From positions 39,616,794 through 39,680,793 of the forward strand of contig NC_135180.1 of the NCBI RefSeq assembly GCF_041146795.1: a stretch of DNA of 64,000 nucleotides, given 5' to 3'. Below are positions 1 to 9,949 of this stretch, in pieces. The notes under the pieces were generated by a model that ran no database searches, was not told the DNA's origin, and saw only the letters and a program-made list of their open reading frames with translations. A program made the translations under genes and the position numbers. Origin of the DNA: Maylandia zebra. Lineage: Eukaryota > Chordata > Actinopteri > Cichliformes > Cichlidae. Positions within the stretch are counted from its first letter, which is position 1, and each line of letters opens with the position of its first letter.

Positions 1-26
1 TGGTCTGAGCTGTGGTAGAATTCTTC

Positions 27-162
27 ATCTTCATATTGTTTATTGGCGGTTGGTAAACAGCAAAATGGTGGATTACCGCCACAAACTGGTTTGGAGTGTG
101 GACTGAAATGACAAAAAAACAAAACAAGAAAGACAAAAACCCAACAAAAAACATTCAAATCC
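27..162. repeat. Short insertion flanked by 16-bp direct repeats
   Basis: The 16-bp string tgtggtagaattcttc occurs at 11-26 and again at 163-178. The 136 bp between them end in an A-rich stretch (about 108-150), as expected of a short retroposed sequence with a target-site duplication. The insert is not recognised. A chance or older tandem duplication is possible. Confidence 0.35.
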
Positions 163-178
163 TGTGGTAGAATTCTTC

Positions 179-1276
179 GTTCCTTCACTGTCACACGTTG
201 ATGATGTAATTGGAAATCTATTAGGCTGGGACCTGACAACAGTGCCACCTGCAGGAAGCTACTCTCAGTCTGATAGCTTGTGTTCTGAGACCTGACACCT
301 TACTTCTGAGACCTCGGACCTGATGGGTTTTTGTCTGGAACCTGAAGCCTGAAAAAAAAATTCTGAGCCCTTAGACCTGAAGGCTTTTTTCTGAGACCTG
401 AGACCTGTTGGATGTGCTGATCTTCTAAATAGCTCTGAGAAAGGTGGAAAAATGAAATGAAGCCAGCATGTGAGATCGTCACATTGATTTCAGACTTTTT
501 CCTTTGATTTGGGTTCAGTTTGTGTACACTTCTAGTGGAAAAAGATAATTTACGAGTCCAGTGACATACATTTTTTTCTTAGAATGGAATGATGATCATT
601 GTAGAGTAGTCTCCTCCTCCATGAGTCACAGGAAGCAGAAGAGAGTCAAGACAGAACGATAACACAACTTTTCTACTGCTGCTCTACAGGGTGTGCACAG
701 TTAAATTATGCTGGTTAATTTTGTTGAGCATCTGTGCACTTTCTTAAAAGAAATAAGTGGCTGAGATGGATGCCATATGTACTATTAAAAGTATTTTTTT
801 TCTAGTTTTCACGGTGCTTCATGAATGTGAGAGGAGATAAAAAGGGAAAAATTGTGGACATCCGTACAAAGTGGGATTTCTTTGGACCAGAGTAGATACA
901 CTGCTTGAGTGTAATGTTTTATCTGAGTGGTGTAGCATACATAGCAGGTGTGATAGCAGCACACTGACACCTGGTGACTATATTGCTGTACTACACCATT
1001 CTGAGTGCCAGTGTCTCTAAAGACATGAAGATGCAGATGTTTAAACCGTTTTCCCCCCCTGATTTATTCAACTGCTATGTTATAGTCATAGTTAATTTCT
1101 ATATGGTAATGTTCTTCTCAGCATCTGATTGTCAAATACATACCATACAAAATAAAATGAATTGCACATATGTTAGGCATCATATGTTATTACATGATTC
1201 CAACTATATGTTTAATAAATATAAAGAAAATTCCAAGTTATTGAAATATTTATATTTGCTCTGAAAAAAATATGGG
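179..1276. other. Intergenic, downstream of OR1; no gene seen
   Basis: AT-rich sequence with no coding similarity that I recognise. Positions 275-410 hold a loose, degenerate repetition of words like 'gagacctg'. A 96-codon open stretch (974-1264) has no recognisable composition or motif. TTTATT near 1063 would read AATAAA on the minus strand and could serve as a poly(A) signal for OR1, but this is only a word match. Confidence 0.4.
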
Positions 1277-2206
1277 TCAGACTCTCAGTGTATTGAGGAT
1301 GTGCTGTCGGATCTCCTTAGTTCTGATGCCGTAGATGATCGGGTTGAAACAGCTTGGAAAGAACAGGTACAGTATGCTGAAGAAAATCCTAATGGCTGCA
1401 GGGAGACTGTTTCTTATTCGATATGAGAGGAAAGCTGTGAGTATGATGGTCAGACTAACAGTCATGACCACGATGTGCGTTACACAGGTGTGAAGAGCTT
1501 TGGCACTTGATTTTCCTGAGCTCAACACAGAGCTGAATATGACTGTGTAAGAGGCAGTGATGAGGAAGAAGTCAGTCACAGGGACAGAGAAGACTGAGAT
1601 CAACCCCACCAGGCTGTTAATGGTGGTGCTTCCACAGGCCAGCTCCACCAAGGCCATGTGCTCACAGAAGCAGTGGTTTATCACATTTCTCAGACAGAAT
1701 GGCAATTTTCCAGCCAGACTGACCACCACCAATACAGCAAACATATTTCTGATGGAAAAAGGGATTACAAATTTAAGAAATCTTGCTAAAGCCATTTGTT
1801 CTTGATAGTGGAGCGGGGTGCAGATGGCAAAGTAACGATCTAGAGCCATCCACAGCAGCAGAGTGGACTGAAAGGCTCCTAACAAGTGAATGAAATACAT
1901 CTGAACAAGGCAGCCGATGAGAGAGATCCCCCTCCAGTCGAACAGGAAGCTCAGCAGCATGTGGGGAACAAAGAATACAGGGAGGCTGAGGTCAATGCAC
2001 GCCATGCTGGCAATGAGGATGTACATCGGCGAGTGGAGGCTTCTCTGTGAAACGATCACGTACACCAGCAGGGAGTTAGCAAACAGTGACACAACAAACA
2101 TGAAGGAGAACGGGATGAAGAGGAACGGCCTCAGCTCTCCGAGTTCACTAAAGCCATCCAGGAAGAAATATTTGTGTGAGGAGATGTTCTCCTTCACTGC
2201 CTCCAT
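1277..2206 (-). CDS. Odorant receptor OR1 (class A GPCR, 309 aa)
   Basis: Intact single-exon odorant receptor, expected to bind odorants at the olfactory sensory neuron membrane and signal through a G protein. Seven hydrophobic segments are evident. Family marks include an N-glycosylation site NIS at residues 7-9, PMYILIASM at the TM2 start (60-68), MALDRYFAICTPLHY at the end of TM3 (DRY at 123-125, with Leu where MAYDRY is usual), KALHTCVTHI before TM6 and FNPIIYGIRTKEIR at TM7/C-terminus. Cys99 should pair with an extracellular loop 2 cysteine. The start is set at 2206 because the paralogue at 12361 begins at the matching Met; the frame is open 25 codons further, but only back to a GTG. A splice acceptor-like TTTCAG lies 44 bp upstream. 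Length is normal for the family. The exact subfamily is uncertain. Confidence 0.93.
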   Translation of the reverse strand: MEAVKENISSHKYFFLDGFSELGELRPFLFIPFSFMFVVSLFANSLLVYVIVSQRSLHSPMYILIASMACIDLSLPVFFVPHMLLSFLFDWRGISLIGCLVQMYFIHLLGAFQSTLLLWMALDRYFAICTPLHYQEQMALARFLKFVIPFSIRNMFAVLVVVSLAGKLPFCLRNVINHCFCEHMALVELACGSTTINSLVGLISVFSVPVTDFFLITASYTVIFSSVLSSGKSSAKALHTCVTHIVVMTVSLTIILTAFLSYRIRNSLPAAIRIFFSILYLFFPSCFNPIIYGIRTKEIRQHILNTLRV

Positions 2207-2262
2207 CTCTGTCGCCTCCCCAACCCTCCTAGTTTTTAGCTGGATCAGGCTGAAATGAGACA
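2207..2262 (-). other. Probable 5'UTR with splice acceptor for OR1
   Basis: On the minus strand a pyrimidine-rich stretch ends in TCTCATTTCAG at about 2250. It is followed by 43 bp of untranslated sequence up to the OR1 ATG. The same arrangement stands before OR2 and before the OR fragment at 6.9 kb, suggesting a non-coding first exon further upstream. That exon is not located. Confidence 0.4.
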
Positions 2263-4069
2263 AAAAATCAGAATAATCCACAGTGGTTTAATACAAATTG
2301 AAAGAACTGATAAAGAAAGCTGGAGCCAAAGACACAGACTCTGTGTTCTGTTGACACTTCAACCTTCCAGCGTTGGCTAACAGACAGTTAACCCCTTTTT
2401 ATAGAATACAGCTTGTAGTTTCTCTTTGCAGCATAAAAATAATTTGTTTAACAGCACTCAGTAGACTGACCAATACTCAAAGCAATGGGAAAGTCCAAAC
2501 TCTCACTCACAGATAAGAGGAAATGAGTTAAGATCTTTAGAAACAACCGAGGAACCACAAAGTCCCAACCCTGCCATGAACGACAAACTGCTGCAACACC
2601 AGTGTCACTGTTTAGGCCTCTTGCATGAAAGTGTGATACATACAACAGTCGTCTTTACACACATTGATATCTTCTAAACAGAGATGGTGCGCCATGTTTT
2701 ATGTGTGTCCACAGAATTCTGAAATCCATGAATGTGGCTCAAGGACGATCTACAATAAACATTCAACAGTTAGAGCTGTTTCTGTTTGTCAGATGCTGAT
2801 TGAATCAAGGAGCTCCTTCACAGTTTTCACATGGACTCTTTTCTTATTCAGAACTACATAAGCTTTATCCATGACATAAATATTGGAAGCTGAACCTACA
2901 AATGTTAGAGGATTTATGGAGAAATCTTCATTACACAGTTGTATGATTTCCACCTCACTCTTTCTTTACTTTGTAGTCACATTTTAATTCTACTTGCGGT
3001 TCAGACTCTCAGCTATTTCATGTCAGTGGAGCCCTCCCTCCCCTCTTCACTTCTCACCATTCTTGTATGTTTTTTTCTACCTTGCCTTTGACTCAAAGGT
3101 CAACTTTAGTATGTTTAATATTCAAGTAACAACAGTTAAGAAGTGATAAAAATCTGATAAAAACAGGAGACTCAGACGGTGTGGTGTGCTTTCCACCGCA
3201 TGGAAAGTTTGAACTGGCTCAACATCAGCTGTTAGTGAAAAACACACGAGCAGCACAAATGATCACAGCAAACAAACCTCACTCACAGCCGAGGCAGCTC
3301 ATGTGTCCTCTCAGAGTTCACAGGGTTCACATTGAAGACAACACTGAAAGCACACTCAGAACAATCGGTTCAGTGAAAAATCAGTCAGTTCCTCAGAAAT
3401 ATTAGAGTACGGGAACTCTCTGCTGCATATAAAGAAGAATGAAGACTTTTATGAAAGATTATTCATAAAGAGTCAGAGGTTACCTAATTGTTCCTGAATG
3501 GAAATAAATGAGCAGGCTTGACTTGCTGACTGTGTGCCTCGATTGCAGGCGGATGGTGTCAAACCCTGATCCACCTCCATCCATTCCTCCATCCACCTGT
3601 CCCTGCTGATCTGACTGAGCACTTTAATACTCTCCGTCTGACGCGACCACTTTGCAACCCTGTTGGTGTGACCAGCTGAATATCACAGAACACATGGTCA
3701 AAATAACAGACACACTGTGGGAAAATGTAAAGAATGCAGTGTGTATGAACATCACTGTGTTGATGAACTAATGCTAAAGCCCTGATGCTAAATTCAAACA
3801 GCACACTGCAGTTTGTGTCCTGTTTTTAGACTTGTGTTTTGATCTTTACTTTCAGTTTTACTTCCTGTTTACTTCCAGGCACCAACAATGCTTGTTCCAG
3901 TAACCCTGTAGGTGGAACGATGACATGCGTTCAGCTGTGTTGTTGGCAGTTGTGCTGTGCGGCCTGTTAGATCTCTTACATCTTGTGTCTTATGTGAGAA
4001 GCTTGTAATGACTCCAGCTTCTTTACAAAACTGCCTGCTGTTTGTCACCGACTATGTTCACTGTTTTTA
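2263..4069. other. Intergenic, upstream of OR1; no gene seen
   Basis: No protein-coding similarity was found. Short open stretches here (for example 2448-2645 and 3559-3804) lack motifs and look random. The promoter and first exon of OR1 should lie here, but I cannot point to them. Confidence 0.4.
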
Positions 4070-4172
4070 TGGACAGAATTTCCAGGTGGGACAAGTGATG
4101 GAAGTTTTTCACCTTGGTGGCATCAGGATCTCTTCTATGTTGGTTGCAGACTATGCGGTTGTTTTGGCTGTA
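4070..4172 (+). mobile_element. Fragment of RTE/Rex-like LINE reverse transcriptase
   Basis: About 100 bp similar to 5370-5470 and covering the catalytic RT block; it reads HLGGIRISSMLVADYAVVL. The second catalytic Asp of the usual ADD is Tyr, so the piece is dead. It is a separate, smaller relic of the family lying just downstream. Confidence 0.6.
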
Positions 4173-4249
4173 TAAGGTAGTGGCCTCCACCTGTCAGTGA
4201 AGTAGTTTACTGCTGAGTGTGAAGCGGCAGGAAGGAGAATGAACACCTC

Positions 4250-5665
4250 CAAGTCTGAGGCCTTGGTTTGAGTGAACACTTCAGGTCAGGGAAGAGTTGG
4301 TGTCCCAAGTGGAGGAGTTTAAAAAATTATATTTTTTAAGGGATCTTTCCTTTCGGGTTTGGTTAGCCTGTGTGACCTCGGAGGCAGCTGATAGGGAACC
4401 CACAGGCCAAATGGAACGCGCCACGGGCAGTGGCTGAAGCAAAAACTCTGGTGTGGGAGGAGTTCGGAGAGGCAATGGAAAAAGACGTTCGGACTGCCTC
4501 GAAGAGATTCTGACAAACCGTCAGGCGTCTCAGGAGGGGAAAACGGTGCTCTACCTGCACTGTGTATAGTGTGGGGGGAGCGCTGCTGACTTCGACTGAG
4601 AAAATTGTCGGGCGGTGGAAGGAATATGTTGAGGACCTCCTTAATCCCACTGACCTCCTTAATCCCCAGCAGAGTCTGAGGACAAAGGGCATGACCCGCC
4701 AATCTCTGGGGGCGAGGTCACTGAGGCAGCTAAACAACTTCTTGGTGGCAGAGCCCCTGGGGTGGATGAGGTCCGCCCCGAGTTCCGGAAGGCTCTGGAA
4801 GTTGTAGGGCGGTCCTGGTTGACACGCCTCTACAATGTTGCATGGAGATCAGGGGCAGTACCCCTGGACAGGCAGACCGGGGTGGTGCTTCCCATCTTTG
4901 ATAAAGCGGACCGGAGGGTGTGTTCCAACTACACGGGAATCACATTCCGCAGCCTCCTTGGAAAGTCTATGCCAGGGTGCTGGAAAGGAGAGTGCGTCCA
5001 TTAGTCGAACCTCGGATACAGGAGGAACAAAGTGGTTTTTGTCCTGGTTGCGGAACACTGGACCAGCTCTTTATCCTCTCAAGGATACTCAAGGGCGCAT
5101 GGGAGTTTGCCCAACCAGTCTACATGTGTTTTGTGGACTTGGAGAAGGCATTAGTCTTCTCAGTCTAAACCACAGGTCCCTCGGGGGGTCTTGTGGGGGG
5201 TGCTCCGGGAGTATGGGGTGTCTGGACAATTGCTACGGGCCATTCAGTCCTTATACAACCGTTGCAAGAGCTCTGTCTGCAAAGCTGGCAATAAGTTGGA
5301 CTCGTTCCTGGTGGGTGATGGGCTGCGCCACAGCTGCCAGTTGTCACCGATTCTGTTCGTAATCTTTATAGACAGAATTTCAAGGCACAGCCAAGTGGCG
5401 GAGGGCTTTTACTTTGGTGGCCTCAGAATCTCAGCCCTGCTTTTTGTGGATGATGGGGTTCTGTTGGCTTCATCGGGTGATGCCCTCCAGCTTGCACTAG
5501 AATGTCCGCAGCAGACCCAGGACATGCCAGAGAGATCATATTTCTTGGCTGGCCTAGGAACACCTTGTTGTTCCCCCAGACAAGCTGGAGGGCTTCTCTG
5601 CTTAGGCTGCTGCCCCCGCGACCCGGCCCTGCATAAGCTGAAGAAGATGGAAGGATGGACACAAT
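4250..5665 (+). pseudogene. RTE/Rex-like LINE, truncated and frameshifted RT
   Basis: Decayed non-LTR retrotransposon. Readable blocks in changing frames are DEVRPEFRKALEVVG (about 4765), VVLPIFDKADRRVCSNY (about 4885), ARVLERRVRPLVEPRIQEEQ (about 4970-5030), CFVDLEKAL (about 5127-5155, RT motif A), then LREYGVSGQLLRAIQSLYNR and LSPILFVIFIDRIS, and finally ALLFVDDGVLLAS (about 5437, motif C with VDD). The 3' part (about 5540-5660) looks like the family's GC-rich terminus and ends in aagatggaaggatgg. At least three frame changes and a short internal duplication (about 4635-4665) rule out function. Other copies lie at 4070, 55.7 kb and 58.4 kb. RTE/Rex3 affiliation is a guess from memory. Confidence 0.75.
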
Positions 5666-5879
5666 TTTTATTTAATTTTTGTTTAACGAGGAAAATATGA
5701 ATCTTGAAAATAAAAATCTCTTTAGCAAAAGTGTTGTGGCTAAGACAGGCATCAGTAGTTCAATCAGCAGTAATGTTATAGCCTAGTAAAATACCAACTA
5801 CAAAATATTCAATACAAAAAACAAAAAAACAATGTCCAAAAGTAAAAATTCAAAGCACCTTGTTCTGTATTTTAGGATT

Positions 5880-6540
5880 ATTATTTTTGCATATAGCACA
5901 TTGAAAAATGCAGTGTGATGTTAGGGTCAGAGTGAGGGCACAGTGGGGACTCTTCCATCATGTATACTGTGTCTTTGCACATTAATGAGTCTCAGACGAG
6001 CTTCTCATTGTTTCATCAACAGCAACTGTGATGCAAAACAAGACCCGACCTCAGAGGCCTGTAGCCACTCGGACACTCTGGAGGATTGAACCAGCTACAG
6101 GCCAATTAACACACAGTACAGCACGGGGAATAATGGAAGGGGACTCTTCAGAGCGGCTTTGGGACTCTGGTGTTTATGCTCCTGTGAGGTGACCACAAGA
6201 AAGCTGTTTTGTTTCCTGCAACAACCACACAAACACAAAGTTTGTTACATTCCTCCATAAAAAGGAAAATAATGTGGACAATACTGCATATTAATCAGTT
6301 GTTGCATTTTTGAGGTGTGTCAGTGTAGTTCCATTTTTTCTGACTGGCTACAGGCCTCCGAGGCCGAGCCTTGTGTTGCATCACAGTTGCTGAGGAGGAT
6401 GAAAGAATGAGGAGCTCGTCTGGGACTCATTAACGTGCAAACACACAGTATACATGATGAAAGAGTCCCCACTGTGCCCTCACTCTGACCCTAACAGCAC
6501 ACTGCAATTTTCAATGTTTTATATCCATAAAATAAGCTTA
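5880..6540. mobile_element. Foldback/MITE-like element with about 170-190 bp inverted arms
   Basis: The segment 5901-6067 is the reverse complement of about 6345-6520, with small differences: for example ttagggtcagagtgagggca near 5923 against its complement near 6485. The spacer is about 275 bp and encodes nothing recognisable. Long arms with a unique core are typical of non-autonomous foldback DNA transposons. No clear target duplication was identified. Confidence 0.7.
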
Positions 6541-6843
6541 AAATAAATCATTTAGCTTTACTCCTCAGTATTACAGAACTGCAATAAAGTTCTTTGGACT
6601 GCAGTTCGGGTTCATGTGTTTCCTCTGTAACAACATGCGTGTCATGTTTAGCCGAACTCAGTGTGTGAGAGGATGTCACAGCTGATTGAATCATTTATGA
6701 AATTATGCTGCAGAAATCAAACTGAGATTGGTGGCTTGCATCATAGTAGGCCCTGGCATTCACCCTAGTTTGATTTTTGATTTGGTATGGCTGTATGACG
6801 GTTTTTAAAACTTAAATGAGAGAAATGTAGTTTGATTTCCGGT

Positions 6844-6955
6844 GAAGGTTAAATGTTTCTTTCTCTTTCTTTTCAGGCTGATTGAACTGAAAAGCTATTA
6901 GGAAGGAGGGAGCATGCACACACATTTTATCCTGGATGGCTTTAAAGAAACTTCT
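6844..6955 (+). pseudogene. 5' scrap of a third OR1/OR2-type receptor
   Basis: Closely parallels 12296-12405 of the OR2 locus: pyrimidine tract and TTTTCAG acceptor (6876), a short leader, GGGAGCATG, then codons reading HTHFILDGF. About 15 bp after the ATG context are deleted relative to OR2, so the initiator now sits almost directly on HTHF. Similarity stops at about 6946 where a Penelope-type terminal repeat begins, so TM1-TM7 are absent. A truncated pseudogene of the OR1/OR2 subfamily, broken by or next to a retroelement insertion. Confidence 0.75.
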
Positions 6956-7062
6956 TGGATGGAAGGTGAAACATCTTCATGAAAGTTAAAGAAGTCCAGC
7001 TGCTTTCTTTCCAAGCTCCACAGACTACCACGAGTTGGATGACTGAGAACCTACACAGACCT
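6947..7062 (+). mobile_element. Penelope-like element terminal repeat fragment
   Basis: Diverged copy of the terminal sequence seen at 7407-7532 and 62810-62919. It carries the tracts ggtgaaacatcttcat and taaagaagtccag, then the complement of the head sequence (agttggatgactgagaacct). It abuts the OR pseudogene fragment directly. Confidence 0.6.
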
Positions 7063-7229
7063 GTTAGTGAATGGTTTGATAATTAGTCAAAATAATGATT
7101 TATTCTGTATTTCAGCAACCAGTTTACACCAGGAACAAACAAAAAACAAACGAAAATTACTTAAACATAAACAAATCACAAAGAAAGAATATTACAGTAG
7201 CCACAACTGGACCAAAGAGCTTAGCCTTG

Positions 7230-7406
7230 TCTACCTCAGTTGGAATACCCAAATGTTTGATCATCTATCATCCACCTGGGCCTTACACAGAGTTTCTGTC
7301 TGATTTCTCAGACTTTTTACCTGATTTAGTGATCAGCTCAGATAAAATAATTATTGTGGGTGATTTTAACATCCATGTAGAAGCTAAAAATGACATCCTC
7401 AACATA
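7230..7406 (+). pseudogene. L2-like LINE endonuclease fragment, part 1
   Basis: Reads PPGPYTEFLSDFSDFLPDL and IIIVGDFNIHVEAKND in one frame. These are recognisable as the apurinic-type endonuclease domain of a fish L2-like LINE; GDFNIH is a catalytic block. The reading breaks at 7406, where a Penelope terminal repeat has inserted. The following endonuclease segment resumes at 9205, so the domain is split by about 1.8 kb of later insertions. Confidence 0.65.
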
Positions 7407-7532
7407 TGTCTGTGAAGGTTCTCAGTCATCCAGGTCATCGTAGTCAAAGGAGCTTGCACCCCACCATTTGACCTTAGAACTGAAGAAGCTTCTCAGATGA
7501 GAGGTGAAACGTCTTCAAGCAACTTAAAGAAG
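7407..7532 (+). mobile_element. Short Penelope-like terminal insertion with 11-bp target duplication
   Basis: The 126-bp insert begins tgtctgtgaaggttctcag and ends caacttaaagaag. It is flanked by tcctcaacata at 7396-7406 and 7533-7543. Its head and tail match the two ends of the 61.1-62.9 kb element, so it is an extreme internal-deletion or terminal-only copy. Confidence 0.8.
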
Positions 7533-7543
7533 TCCTCAACATA

Positions 7544-8218
7544 GCATTTTTTCAGGGTGGGTGGAAGGGAGGACCCAGATGTGAACTCTTGGAGAGCAGA
7601 CAGTGAATTTATTTACAGTGATAAATTAGTCCAATAGGCAATGCAAGTGTGCAAACAATCATCAGTGAGCCTTCCCCATTTCTCCTGTGGTGCGTGGTAC
7701 CACCTTCTGTCACTTTCCCAGCAATGACCTGTGCTCATGATTCCTCAACTCCTTCCTCCCTGTTGGAAATCCTTGAGCAGGCAAACACAGCAAACAGTCT
7801 CTTCTCTCACTTCACTCAGTTTAGACACCAGAGTTAATACCAGGCTTGGTGAAATATTCCAGCGCTGACTGTCACCGTCTGTCAACAGCTGGGATGCTGA
7901 ATCAACTCAGCTCCCACGTAGAGGTGCTTCCAGGTCGGATGTCCTTCAGCGCCTGACTTCCAGAAGTGCAACTTCCTTAAACAACACCAGGAATGGAGAG
8001 GGAGAAAAACGGGAGAAGGAAAAAAACAACCAAAACAAATCCCACAGGCAGGTGTTGCGTCTCAACACTTCACCAAGTTTTTTGATTCCTCATAGGCATC
8101 TGATGGAAGACAACACACTGCTCAGTAGATCATTTAACACTTTTATTCACTTCTAGAAGGGAGATGTGTCCTGCATGGCACACTGCCGTGACGTGCACTT
8201 AACAGTTTTATTCCAAGC
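7544..8218. other. Unclassified repeat-like sequence; no gene
   Basis: Contains gaggacccagatgtgaac followed by a T-rich tract, resembling an LTR read on the minus strand as seen elsewhere in the window. No ends or target duplication could be fixed. No coding similarity was found. Confidence 0.3.
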
Positions 8219-8610
8219 TGTCCCTGTTAGGTTTATGTTGTTGGATTGTTATTTATGCTTAGAAATATTCAATTCAATTAAATTTTATTTATATAGCGCC
8301 AAATCACAACAAAAGTCGCCTCAAGGCGCTTATATAATATATAACCATATATTCTTAGAGGTGTATAATCGATTGTGTAGTGATAGTATGTTTGATCCTT
8401 AGCAGGCTGCAAAGACTCTGTGTGCCTCCCAGAGCACTGTGGCATGCACACACATCTTAAGGTCATGAGAGAGGTCATACCTTCTCTTACTGATTTATAC
8501 TATGGGAGGACACCTACTCTGTATCTGCTATAAAAGCCCTTTGTTTAGGTGGACTGCTGGACTCCTGGTACCAGCAGGTCTGGGGAGTCTTCACAGGTTC
8601 ACATACCGCA
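8219..8610 (+). repeat. LTR-like repeat family X, copy 1 (interrupted)
   Basis: Aligned by eye with 59205-59515: shared ttatgcttagaaatatt, cagagcactstggcatgcac, cttaaggtcatgagagaggt and gggaggacacctactctg. An L2 tail (8265-8357) is inserted in this copy. The other copy leads into an AATAAAGAGCA-type poly(A) signal, suggesting that the family is an LTR. Confidence 0.55.
8265..8357 (-). mobile_element. L2-like LINE 3' tail
   Basis: Contains atttatatagcgccaaatca and cgcctcaaggcgct, which read on the minus strand as the terminus of the 36993-38375 L2 element. It includes the ttcaattcaatt terminal repeat. It is inserted within repeat family X. Confidence 0.7.
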
Positions 8611-8615
8611 AAGAA

Positions 8616-9105
8616 TGACGGCCCTTTGGTGGCCCAGATCTGGTTTGCCAAAGGTGGCCCACACATTGGCCAGCACAAGGCCAGTTGCAGACACACTGGT
8701 GGTCCTTTGCTGGCCCATGTGTGGATTACCTCTGGAAAACCTGGTCTGGGCAACCAAAGGGCCATCATTTTAGAGGTATGTGGGCCAGATATGGCATGCC
8801 ATCGCATAAACAGTGGCGTCATTGCCAGACCTGGCGCACATCTGGTTGACATACACTCTGCCATGACACCAGTCAGTCAGAAGTGCCAGCTTGATGCCAG
8901 ATCTGGGCCAGGCCTGTTTTCTATAAGCCTGGGCCACATAAACCAAACCACAAATGAGCCAGATGTGGCATGCCATCACATAGACAGTGCCACCTATGCC
9001 AGGCCTGGCCCATATCTGGATGACATACGTCTTATCACGCCAGAAGTCAGCCAGCAGTGCCGGCTTGATACCAGATCCGGGCCAGACCTGCTTGCTATGT
9101 GGGTT
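8616..9105. repeat. Satellite-like repeat with about 174-bp period
   Basis: Two units begin with gccagatatggcatgcc at 8784 and gccagatgtggcatgcc at 8958, a spacing of 174 bp. A more diverged stretch precedes them. The units are rich in TGGCCCAGAT-like words and partly palindromic, which keeps long frames open on both strands. An inverted copy lies at 11213-11398. Confidence 0.65.
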
Positions 9106-9204
9106 CATGAGTAAATCATATGAGCCTTATATGATTGACCATATGAAGCAAGCTAAAGCTGATGCAAGTCTTTTATACGTTTTTCTATTTCTTTTCCATA
9201 TGGG

Positions 9205-9450
9205 GTGACACAGTCTAATGTGTTATTAGATTCAATTGGCTTCTCTCAAAATGTAAAAGAACCCACCCACCACTTTAATCACACTCTAGATCTTGTTTTA
9301 ACATATGGCATAGAAACTGAACATGTAACAGTGTTTCCTGAAAACCCTCTGCTGTCTGATCATTTCCTGATAACATTTACATTTACAATAATTGATTACA
9401 CAGCAGTGGAGAGTAGACTTTATCACAGTAGATGTCTTTCTGGAATTTTG
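9205..9450 (+). pseudogene. L2-like LINE endonuclease fragment, part 2
   Basis: Reads LLDSIGFSQNVKEPTHHFNH, TLDLVLTYGIE and LLSDHFLITFTF. This is the C-terminal half of the endonuclease domain whose first half is at 7230-7406; SDHF carries the catalytic His. It ends in a stop after a frame change. The two halves were probably one copy before the Penelope, LTR-like and satellite insertions. Confidence 0.65.
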
Positions 9451-9453
9451 TAA

Positions 9454-9775
9454 CTAAGTTTAAGAATATAATCCACCCACAGAGCAGCTACCTGAACGCT
9501 ACTCCAACAGGTTGATTATTGGACTGGACTCACCCAGGCTGCTACCTCACAGTCTGGCATCACTTTGCCTTCTGACAAAGTAAGACATACAGACTGTTAC
9601 TGGACTGTTATTCATTCAATTCTCTGAACCATCCTGACTCTCCTCTCCCTCTGTTTCATTGCCCTAGACCACCATCTCTCAGCAACCTTTTTCTTTACAA
9701 AAAACTGGAGCTAAATAATGATACTCTTCCAGAACTGCTGACAGGTCTAGGGAAGAGGCTGGTTCAGTAGGACAA
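9454..9775. other. Probable LINE-derived sequence; no gene
   Basis: No open frame of note. The text around 9480-9560 and 9650-9760 resembles decayed L2 interior sequence, but I cannot align it convincingly. Confidence 0.25.
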
Positions 9776-9870
9776 TTCAATTCAATTCAATTCAATTCAA
9801 TTCAATTCATATAGCACCAAATCACAACAACAGTCGCTTCAAGGCGCTTTATATTGTAAGGTAGAGCAGC
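9776..9870 (-). mobile_element. L2-like LINE 3' tail with (ATTCA)n terminus
   Basis: About seven copies of ATTCA at 9776-9808 precede catatagcaccaaatcac and gcttcaaggcgctttat. On the minus strand this is the end of the same L2 family as 36993-38375. Confidence 0.75.
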
Positions 9871-9949
9871 GGGCATTTTGTTCGGTGTAGCAGAACGCAA
9901 AAACTGTTCAGGGCACAAAGAACTCCAACCGTAATTCTACCCCTCTCTC

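Noticed and set aside
974-1264. 96-codon ORF downstream of OR1
   Set aside because: AT-rich, no motif, no paralogue in the window, and not conserved beside OR2.
2207-2281. N-terminal extension of OR1 by 25 codons
   Set aside because: It would start at a GTG. The extension crosses a likely splice acceptor and is absent from the paralogue OR2.
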